A stretch of 64,000 bases of DNA from Methylobacterium sp. Leaf465 (lineage in GTDB: Bacteria; Pseudomonadota; Alphaproteobacteria; Rhizobiales; Beijerinckiaceae): contig NZ_LMRA01000045.1 of assembly GCF_001424705.1 (NCBI RefSeq), positions 163,501 through 227,500 of the forward strand, read 5' to 3'. The notes below the pieces were generated by a model. It did not search any database. It saw only the letters and a list, made by a program, of their open reading frames with translations, and was not told where the DNA came from. The stretch's first letter is position 1. Every line of letters begins with the position of its first letter. Below, in pieces: positions 55,325 through 62,077 of the stretch. A program made the position numbers and the translations under genes.

Positions 55325-55792
55325 GGCCTCGGGTCCCCGACCCGGACGCCCGGCGAAAGACTCCGCCCCGTGGACGATCGACGGGAAGGCCTCGCGGGGA
55401 CACCCCCTCGGCCTGGATCCGGCCTCGTTCCCGGAGAGGCGCCCCGGAGGTCCCGCCGCACCGCTCGGCGCGCTCCGATTCTCCCCCGCCATGCGGACAG
55501 ACGCGCGCGGCGTCACGGACATCCGATCCCATCAGGGCTCTCCGACCTGCCAAGACGGCCGAAAGGCGGATCTAAGTTTCTGTTTTTGCGTCTGTTCTCG
55601 CGGCGGCCCGGTGCCGGGCGCCGAGAAATTGCGCTGGCCCGGACGCTCCACCTGCGCTAAACGCTCGACGCCCTAGACGCTCCACGCCCGCGACGCTCGA
55701 CGGCTAAGACCCTTCCGCTCTGCGGCGCGCCGGCGCACGCTGCGGCAAAACCACGGCCGCAACGGGCCGAGACATGAAGGAGACCCCCAAGG
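55325..55792. promoter_or_regulatory. glnB-glnA intergenic region
   Basis: 468 bp, unusually long. It contains an AT-richer patch with TTTCTGTTTTTGCG near 55576-55592, a likely promoter or terminator-like region, and the 16-bp tandem repeats at 55643-55708. It ends with AAGGAGACCCCCAAGG before glnA. No gene seen. Confidence 0.5.
55643..55708. repeat. Degenerate 16-bp tandem repeats upstream of glnA
   Basis: Four units each starting ACGCTC(C/G)AC: 55643-55660 (18 bp), 55661-55676, 55677-55692 and 55693-55708 (16 bp each). Units 2 to 4 agree at most positions. The array ends 85 bp before the glnA start. Confidence 0.7.
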
Positions 55793-57205
55793 ATGGCCAA
55801 GACAGCAGCCGACGTCCTGAAGGAAATCAAGGACAACGACGTCAAGTACGTCGACCTTCGGTTCACCGATCCGCGCGGTAAGTGGCAGCACGTCACGTTC
55901 GACGTCTCGCTGATCGACGACGAGATGTTCTCCGAAGGCACGATGTTCGACGGCTCGTCGATCGCCGGCTGGAAGGCCATCAACGAATCCGACATGCTGC
56001 TGATGCCGGACCCGGCCACCGCCTGCATGGATCCGTTCTTCTCGGCCTCGACCATGTCGATCGTCTGCGACGTGCTCGAGCCCTCCACCGGCGCGCCCTA
56101 CAGCCGCGATCCGCGCGGCACCGCCAAGCTGGCCGAGGCCTTCCTGAAGTCCACCGGCATCGGCGACACCATCTATGTCGGTCCCGAGGCCGAGTTCTTC
56201 GTGTTCGACGACGTGAAGTTCGGCTCCGACCCGTACCACACCGGCTTCCAGCTCGATTCGACCGAGCTGCCGACCAACGGCTTCACCGACTACGAGGGCG
56301 GCAACCTCGGCCACCGCGTTGCCACCAAGGGCGGCTACTTCCCGGTGCCGCCGCAGGATTCGGCGCAGGACATGCGCGGCGAGATGCTGGCCGCCATGCA
56401 GTCCATGGGCGTGAAGGTCGAGAAGCATCACCACGAGGTGGCGTCCGCCCAGCACGAACTGGGCATGAAGTTCGACACCCTGACGCTGCTCGCCGACCAC
56501 ATGCAGATCTACAAGTACTGCATCCACCAGGTCGCCCAGAGCTACGGCAAGACCGCGACGTTCATGCCGAAGCCGGTCTACGGCGACAACGGCTCGGGCA
56601 TGCACGTGCACCAGTCGATCTGGAAGGACGGCAAGCCGCTCTTCGCCGGCGACAAGTACGCCGACCTCTCGCAGGAGTGCCTCTGGTACATCGGCGGCAT
56701 CATCAAGCACGCCAAGGCGCTGAACGCCTTCACCAACCCGTCGACCAACTCCTACAAGCGCCTGGTACCCGGCTACGAAGCCCCCGTGCTGCTCGCCTAC
56801 TCGGCGCGCAACCGCTCGGCCTCCTGCCGCATCCCGTGGACGACGAACCCGAAGGCCAAGCGCGTCGAGGTCCGCTTCCCCGACCCGATGGCGAATCCCT
56901 ACCTCGCCTTCTCGGCCCTGCTGATGGCCGGCCTCGACGGCATCATCAACAAGATCGATCCGGGCGCGGCCATGGACAAGGATCTCTACGACCTGCCGCC
57001 GCGCGAGCTGAAGAAGATCCCCACCGTCTGCGGCTCGCTCCGTGAGGCCCTGCAGAACCTCGACCGCGACCGCGCCTTCCTCAAGGCCGGCAACGTCTTC
57101 ACCGACGACCAGATCGACTCCTTCATCGAGCTGAAGATGACGGAGGTCATGCGCTACGAGATGACCCCGCACCCGGTCGAGTTCACGATGTACTACTCGC
57201 TCTGA
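55793..57205 (+). CDS. glnA: Type I glutamine synthetase
   Basis: Makes glutamine from glutamate, ammonia and ATP; central to nitrogen assimilation. 470 residues, dodecameric GSI-beta type. MFDGSSIAGWK near residue 45, GPEAEFFVFD with metal ligands, the NGSGMHVHQSI catalytic segment, and MDKDLYDLPPREL containing the adenylylation Tyr near 397. AGGAG lies upstream of the ATG. Regulation through GlnE and PII is expected from the adenylylation site. A hairpin terminator follows. Confidence 0.98.
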   Translation: MAKTAADVLKEIKDNDVKYVDLRFTDPRGKWQHVTFDVSLIDDEMFSEGTMFDGSSIAGWKAINESDMLLMPDPATACMDPFFSASTMSIVCDVLEPSTGAPYSRDPRGTAKLAEAFLKSTGIGDTIYVGPEAEFFVFDDVKFGSDPYHTGFQLDSTELPTNGFTDYEGGNLGHRVATKGGYFPVPPQDSAQDMRGEMLAAMQSMGVKVEKHHHEVASAQHELGMKFDTLTLLADHMQIYKYCIHQVAQSYGKTATFMPKPVYGDNGSGMHVHQSIWKDGKPLFAGDKYADLSQECLWYIGGIIKHAKALNAFTNPSTNSYKRLVPGYEAPVLLAYSARNRSASCRIPWTTNPKAKRVEVRFPDPMANPYLAFSALLMAGLDGIINKIDPGAAMDKDLYDLPPRELKKIPTVCGSLREALQNLDRDRAFLKAGNVFTDDQIDSFIELKMTEVMRYEMTPHPVEFTMYYSL

Positions 57206-57251
57206 GAGCGACCGAGCCGGGCCGCGCGCCCGGCTCACCGGATGACGGCGC

Positions 57252-57290
57252 AACGCCGGGGCCTCGCGCGGGGCTCCGGCGTTGTGCGTT
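57252..57290 (+). terminator. Probable intrinsic terminator after glnA
   Basis: AACGCCGG and CCGGCGTT pair around a GC-rich loop, with a short GTGCGTTTCC tail. It is 47 bp past the glnA stop. Confidence 0.65.
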
Positions 57291-57395
57291 TCCGACGACC
57301 TGCGGAATCCCGACTGTGGGTCGCGGCAGGCCCCGAAGGCGGAACCATGACCCTGCCAGCGGGCTTGCCGCCCCGACGTGAGGGCCGGGACCGGG

Positions 57396-58103
57396 ATGCA
57401 GACGGACGACCAGATTCAGCGATCCCGGCGGGGCGACCGCCTGGAGCGTACCAACGCCCTGGTGCAGACCCTCGCGATCCTCGCGGCCGGCGCATGGGCG
57501 GTCTACACCTTCATCTACGAGGCCCGGATCAAGCCGGCCCTGGAGCCGCCCGCCGTCTCGGTGACCACGAGCCTCGTGCGGGCCGGCGAGCGCGACCGGC
57601 ACGTCGCCATCCGCTCCACGGTGACGCGCAAGAACGTCGGCCAGACCGGCGTGCGCGTACTCGGCCTCGTCTACAACGTCACGGGGGTACGGGTGCGCTT
57701 CGATGCGCCCTCCAGCGGCAAGCCCGAGGACGGGCAGGCGTCGGCGGATCGCACACGGACGGCGCGCGCCTACGACTTCGCGGGTTCCGGCGAGGCGATC
57801 CTGCGCGAGGGCCGGCTGTTCGCCGGCGCCACCGCGGCGGGGGGCGAGCCCTCCGATCTGAATCCCGGCGAGTCGGTCTCGCGCGACCTCATCGTCTATG
57901 CCGACCGCGACCGCTTCGACTTCGTCCGCTTCGAGGTCAGCCTCGCCTACACCAAGGGCGACGAGCCCCCGGTGCTCCTGACCTTCGAGACCGCCCCGAA
58001 CGGGACCCTTGCGTTGAAGCCCGACGCGGATTGCCGGGCGGACCCGCAGACCTGCGATCGGCTCAAGACCACGGATTTCGGCACGGAATTCTCGCTCTGG
58101 TAA
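57396..58103 (+). CDS. Membrane-anchored hypothetical protein
   Basis: 235 residues from ATG 57396. A polar N-terminus leads to one hydrophobic helix (about 25-45, LVQTLAILAAGAWAVYTF), followed by a soluble beta-rich domain (about 55-235) with TVTRKNVGQTGVRVLG and NPGESVSRDLIVY, resembling an immunoglobulin-like fold. Two Cys near the C-terminus could pair. The domain is probably outside the inner membrane. No family was recognised, and it is apart from its neighbours by 190 and 219 bp. Confidence 0.75.
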   Translation: MQTDDQIQRSRRGDRLERTNALVQTLAILAAGAWAVYTFIYEARIKPALEPPAVSVTTSLVRAGERDRHVAIRSTVTRKNVGQTGVRVLGLVYNVTGVRVRFDAPSSGKPEDGQASADRTRTARAYDFAGSGEAILREGRLFAGATAAGGEPSDLNPGESVSRDLIVYADRDRFDFVRFEVSLAYTKGDEPPVLLTFETAPNGTLALKPDADCRADPQTCDRLKTTDFGTEFSLW

Positions 58104-58322
58104 GGGCAAGCGACACGGCGACAGCGATTCAGCGACGAAGACGGATGCCTCGACGAATCGAACGCCCTGACGTGCCCGACGCCTCGTCACGCAATCTTGC
58201 GCACGATATTTCCGCGCACCACCACCCGAAATCGGACTTTCCCCGCGCCTTGGCGTAAGCAGGCTGCAAAGGCCTCCGCAGTCGCGAGATGGCCTGCACG
58301 ATCGTGCGAGGAGTGAAACGCC

Positions 58323-59144
58323 ATGCGGATGTCCCACCGCGCCGCCGCCCTGAGCGCTGGCCTGTTCCTCGCGGCCCTGGCCGCGCCCGTGACCGCCTGG
58401 GCCGCCGCGGGCGACGATGCGGCCGAGCGCGACGCGCGCTGGAAGGATCTGCAGCAATCGATCTTCGGAAACCGCCCGGTGGAGACCGCCAAGCCGCTGG
58501 TGCGGATGGACCTGCCGGACCGGGCCAACGACGCCTCCCTGGTGCCCCTGACCCTGACGATCGCCGACAAGGACCGGATCAAGGGCCTCTACCTCGTCAT
58601 CGACGACAATCCGGCGCCGCTGGCCGCGCACTTCACCTTCGGCCCCGCCGCCGATCCGGAGGAGCTGAAACTGCGCGTCCGGGTCAACACCTACACCAAC
58701 GTCCACGCGGTCGCGGAGACCAAGGACGGCGCGCTCGTGCAGACCACCCAGTTCGTGAAGGCCTCCGGCGGCTGCTCGGCGCCCATGGGGATGACCGACG
58801 AGGAGGCGATGAAGGGCATGGGCGACATGCGCCTGAAATTCGCTGATGCGGCCCCGGGCAAGCCCATCGCCGCGACCCTGATGATCCGCCATCCGAACTT
58901 CACCGGCCTGCAGATGAATCAGGTCAGCCGCGAGTACACGCCCGCGCGCTACATCAACCGGATCAGCGTCACCTACGGCGGCAAGAACGTCTTCGTCATG
59001 GAGGGCGACATCTCGATCTCGGCCAACCCGGTGATCAACTTCGCCATGCTGCCGGAGGGCAAGGGCCCGGTCACGGTGGTGACGCAGGACAACCAGGGCG
59101 GACGCTGGGAGCGCAGCTTCGATGCACCGGTCGCCAGCAACTGA
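58323..59144 (+). CDS. SoxYZ-like fused thiol carrier (quinoprotein dehydrogenase-associated type)
   Basis: 273 residues: signal peptide (about 1-28), SoxY-like domain (about 40-157) and SoxZ-like domain (about 165-270, with AATLMIRHPNFTG and RISVTYGGKNVF). The only Cys of the mature protein, Cys151 in KASGGCSAPMG, corresponds to the GGCG carrier Cys of SoxY. The family (TIGR04557-like) is known next to PQQ alcohol dehydrogenases. GAGGAG precedes ATG 58323. It overlaps the CXXCW gene by 23 bp. Periplasmic. Confidence 0.85.
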   Translation: MRMSHRAAALSAGLFLAALAAPVTAWAAAGDDAAERDARWKDLQQSIFGNRPVETAKPLVRMDLPDRANDASLVPLTLTIADKDRIKGLYLVIDDNPAPLAAHFTFGPAADPEELKLRVRVNTYTNVHAVAETKDGALVQTTQFVKASGGCSAPMGMTDEEAMKGMGDMRLKFADAAPGKPIAATLMIRHPNFTGLQMNQVSREYTPARYINRISVTYGGKNVFVMEGDISISANPVINFAMLPEGKGPVTVVTQDNQGGRWERSFDAPVASN

Positions 59145-59739
59145 GCGCCTCCGCGGGGCCGCGGCCGCCTTCCTGGTGGCTTGCCTGGCCGCCACGTTTC
59201 TGACCGCCGCGTCCCCGGCGGACTCGCCGGTCGACGTGCCCGAGCCCGCCGGCCTGTGGGAGGGCGCGCTCCAGGGCTACACCCCCAAGACCCTGGCGGG
59301 CGCCACGGTCTTGGACGGGCCTCAACTCGACGCCCTGATCGCGGGCGGGTCGGTCGTGCTGGTCGACGTGTCCGAGGCCGGCCCGACGCCGCCGAACCAG
59401 CCGGCCGGACGCCTGTGGCGGCCGATCCACCGGGCCATCCCGGGCAGCATCTGGCTGCCGGGGGCCGGCTCCGGGACCCTCACCCCTCCGGAACAGGCCG
59501 CGCTCGCCGACCGGATCGCGGCCCTGACGCAGGGGGACCGCGGCCGGGCGATCGTCACCTACTGCCACCCGGATTGCTGGGGCAGCTGGAACCTCGGCAA
59601 GCGCCTGGTCGGGCTCGGCTACCGGAAAGTCCACTGGTATCCCGAGGGAATCGAGGGCTGGCAGGAGCGCCACGACACGGCGGCGATCCACCCCGATGAA
59701 ACCTGGACGCGACGCGCCCAGGACGGCGCCGGGCCCTGA
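59122..59739 (+). CDS. PQQ-catabolism-associated CXXCW-motif (rhodanese-like) protein
   Basis: 205 residues, signal peptide or anchor (about 11-31), then a rhodanese-like domain with VVLVDVSEAG, AIPGSIWLPG and the signature IVTYCHPDCWGSWNLGKRL, followed by VHWYPEGIEGW. The family is linked to PQQ-dependent alcohol oxidation in Pseudomonas and methylotrophs; its biochemical role is not settled. It overlaps the SoxYZ-like gene by 23 bp, so they are translationally coupled, and precedes the thioredoxin gene by 36 bp. Confidence 0.86.
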   Translation: MHRSPATERLRGAAAAFLVACLAATFLTAASPADSPVDVPEPAGLWEGALQGYTPKTLAGATVLDGPQLDALIAGGSVVLVDVSEAGPTPPNQPAGRLWRPIHRAIPGSIWLPGAGSGTLTPPEQAALADRIAALTQGDRGRAIVTYCHPDCWGSWNLGKRLVGLGYRKVHWYPEGIEGWQERHDTAAIHPDETWTRRAQDGAGP

Positions 59740-59775
59740 GGCCCGATTCACATCCAAGCCGAGGCAAGCCCTTCC

Positions 59776-60165
59776 ATGCTGTACCGCCGCTCGCTCCTCG
59801 CCGTCCTGGCGCTCGCGCCCCTCGCCCTGTCTGGGCCGGCCGCCGCCGAAACGGTGCCCTTCACGCCCGAGGCCTTCGCGGCCGCGCAGAAGGCGGGCAA
59901 GCCGATCCTCATCGAGGTGAGCGCGCCCTGGTGCCCGATCTGCAAGACCCAGAAGCCGATCCTGGCCAAGCTCGCCGAGCAGCCCCGGTTCAAGGACCTC
60001 GTCATCTTCGACGTCGACTTCGACACCCGCAAGGACGTGCTGCGACAGTTCAACGCCCGCATGCAGAGCACCCTGATCGCCTTCAAGGGCGAGACCGAGA
60101 CCGGCCGCTCGGTGGGCGAGACTCAGCCCGAGTGGATCGAGGGCCTCGTCGAGAAGACGCTTTAG
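59776..60165 (+). CDS. Periplasmic thioredoxin-fold protein
   Basis: 129 residues with an N-terminal signal peptide (core about 7-18, cleavage near PAAAE). The thioredoxin motif is APWCPICK near residues 50-57, so the redox pair is Cys-Pro-Ile-Cys. It lies 9 bp before ccdA, so the likely electron source is CcdA and the likely targets are the SoxYZ-like Cys or the CXXCW protein. This parallels SoxW/SoxV of Paracoccus, which is an inference. Confidence 0.88.
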   Translation: MLYRRSLLAVLALAPLALSGPAAAETVPFTPEAFAAAQKAGKPILIEVSAPWCPICKTQKPILAKLAEQPRFKDLVIFDVDFDTRKDVLRQFNARMQSTLIAFKGETETGRSVGETQPEWIEGLVEKTL

Positions 60166-60174
60166 GACGCTCCG

Positions 60175-60894
60175 ATGGGCGCGAGCCTGGGACTGGCCTT
60201 CCTCGCCGGCCTGCTGTCGGTGCTCTCACCCTGCGTGCTGCCGCTGCTGCCGCTGGTCCTCGGCGCCGCCGCCTCCGAGCACCGGTTCGGGCCCCTGGCA
60301 CTCGCTGGGGGTCTTGCCCTCTCCTTCGTGGCGATCGGCCTGTTCGTGGCCACGATCGGCTTCGGCCTGGGGCTCGACACCGGAATCTTCCGGACGGGCG
60401 CCGCCATCCTGATGATCCTGCTCGGCCTCGTGCTGATGCTGCCGGCGGCGCAGACTCGCCTCGCCGTCGCCGCCGGTCCGCTGAGCAACTGGACCGAGGC
60501 ACGCTTCGGCGGGCTCGCCACCGCCGGCCTCTCGGGGCAGTTCGGCGTCGGCCTCCTCCTCGGCGCGGTCTGGAGCCCCTGCGTCGGACCGACCCTCGGG
60601 GCGGCCTCGCTCCTCGCCTCCCAGGGGCGCGACCTCGGCGCCGTCGCCCTCACCATGGTTCTGTTCGGCCTTGGCGCCGCCCTGCCCCTCTGCATCCTCG
60701 GCACCCTGTCCCGCGCCACCCTGGTGGGCTGGCGCGAGCGGATGATGGGCCTCGGCAAGGGCCTCAAGATCGCCCTCGGCCTCATCCTCGTGGTGACGGG
60801 ACTCGCGATCGTGCTCGGCGTCGACAAGGCGCTGGAAACGCGCCTCGTCGACGCCTCGCCCGACTGGCTCACGCGGCTGACGACGCGGTTCTGA
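60175..60894 (+). CDS. ccdA: Cytochrome c biogenesis protein CcdA (SoxV-like thiol transporter)
   Basis: 239-residue inner-membrane protein with six helices that moves reducing equivalents from cytoplasmic thioredoxin to the periplasm. Its two redox Cys lie in the repeated SPCV motifs LSPCVLPLLPL near residue 20 and WSPCVGPTLG near 137. It is 9 bp after the thioredoxin gene. Neighbouring SoxYZ-like carrier suggests a SoxV role more than cytochrome c maturation, but both are possible. Confidence 0.92.
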   Translation: MGASLGLAFLAGLLSVLSPCVLPLLPLVLGAAASEHRFGPLALAGGLALSFVAIGLFVATIGFGLGLDTGIFRTGAAILMILLGLVLMLPAAQTRLAVAAGPLSNWTEARFGGLATAGLSGQFGVGLLLGAVWSPCVGPTLGAASLLASQGRDLGAVALTMVLFGLGAALPLCILGTLSRATLVGWRERMMGLGKGLKIALGLILVVTGLAIVLGVDKALETRLVDASPDWLTRLTTRF

Positions 60895-60975
60895 CGGCGG
60901 AGCCCGCCGGGCGGTGGGCTTGGAGCGCGCCGGCACCCCGGCGTATCCAGGAGCGGCATCCCCGGAGGTCCTCCC

Positions 60976-61553
60976 ATGTCCCTCGTCGTCCCCGTCATTC
61001 TTGGCTCCGTCCGCTCCGACCGGCAGGGCCTGCGCGCTGCCCGTTTCGCCATCGGTGAACTGGAGCGCCGCGGCATCGAGGCGCCCCTGGTGGACCCGGC
61101 CGAGCTGAAGCTCCCCCTCCTCGACCGGATGTACAAGGAATACCCGAAGGGGGAGGCCCCAACCGTCCTCGAAGACTTGGCGACGCTCTACCGGCGCGCG
61201 GACGCCTTCCTGGTCGTCTCGGCCGAGTACAACCATGCGATCCCGCCCGCCCTCTCGAACACCCTTGACCACTTCCTGGAGGAGTATTCCTGGCGGCCCT
61301 CCGGAATCGTCTGCTATTCGGGCGGCCAGTACGGCGGCGTGCGCGCGGCGATGCAGCTCCGAGCGATGCTGGCCGAGCTCGGCGCCTCGAGCATCCCCTC
61401 GCTCCTACCGATTCCCCGCATCGGCAAGGCCCTGGACGAGGCCGGGGCGCCCAGGACGAGTGGCTGCCGAAGGCCGCCAAGCGCTTCCTCGACGAGTTGG
61501 TCTGGTACGCCGAGGCCCTGCGGGCGCAGCGGGCGAAGGGAACGCCCTACTGA
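60976..61553 (+). pseudogene. NADPH-dependent FMN reductase with a C-terminal frameshift
   Basis: Flavodoxin-fold reductase: VPVILGSVRSDRQG, VVSAEYNHAIPPALSNTLDH and SGGQYGGVRAAMQLR are family motifs. GGAGG lies before ATG 60976. Near 61447-61452 one base is missing: the open frame leaves homology after GKALDEAG, while the +2 frame continues with QDEWLPKAAKRFLDEL and ends at TGA 61551. The lost part is about 33 residues, the last helix. Without correction the frame runs on into the next gene. It could be a real mutation or a sequence error. Confidence 0.8.
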
Positions 61554-61626
61554 GAGGCATCGTGATCCGGGCTGGCGCGAGGCTTGCCCTCGGGTTGGGA
61601 CCGATCCCTCGCGCCGAGCGCCCTTC

Positions 61627-61965
61627 ATGTCCGAGACCACCACGGAACTTCGCACGCTCCTCGCCAACCTCGTGCGGGCCGCCCTCATGTCGGACGACCG
61701 GGCCAGCGCCCTCTGGCGCGAGGCCACCCGGCAGGGTCAGGCGAAGCTGGCCGCGGCCCCCGCCCGAACCGAGGGCCTGACCATCGAGGGCTTCTGGACC
61801 CAGGGCGTGCGCGAGGCCGAGGCCCCGGAATATCGCGAGGCCGAGGGACAGGTGGAATTCGGCTTCCCGGCTCTGTGCCCGTTCAGCCTGGCCGAACTCG
61901 TCGCGCCCGGCTTCGACGTCGATGCGGCGGTCGAGCGCCTGCGCAAGTCGGCTGCCACCGGCTGA
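61627..61965 (+). CDS. Small hypothetical protein
   Basis: 112 residues from ATG 61627. Helical first half (LRTLLANLVRAALMSDDRAS), then FWTQGVREAEAPEYREAEG and FGFPALCPFSLAELVAPGFD. No signal peptide or membrane helix. It sits in the same frame as the shifted FMN reductase frame and should be read separately. No family was recognised. Confidence 0.65.
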   Translation: MSETTTELRTLLANLVRAALMSDDRASALWREATRQGQAKLAAAPARTEGLTIEGFWTQGVREAEAPEYREAEGQVEFGFPALCPFSLAELVAPGFDVDAAVERLRKSAATG

Positions 61966-62077
61966 ACCATGTTGAGGGCCGGGCCCGCGCCGTTGCCGGG
62001 GCGGGGTCCAGCGCCCATGTTACGGAGCAGTCGTCGGGGTGCGCTCCCGCCCCCGGCGAGACACGTCCTCTTCGCGT

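Noticed and set aside
58323..60894. Thiosulfate-oxidising Sox operon.
   Set aside because: SoxAX, SoxB and SoxCD are absent, and the carrier is the fused type seen with quinoprotein dehydrogenases.
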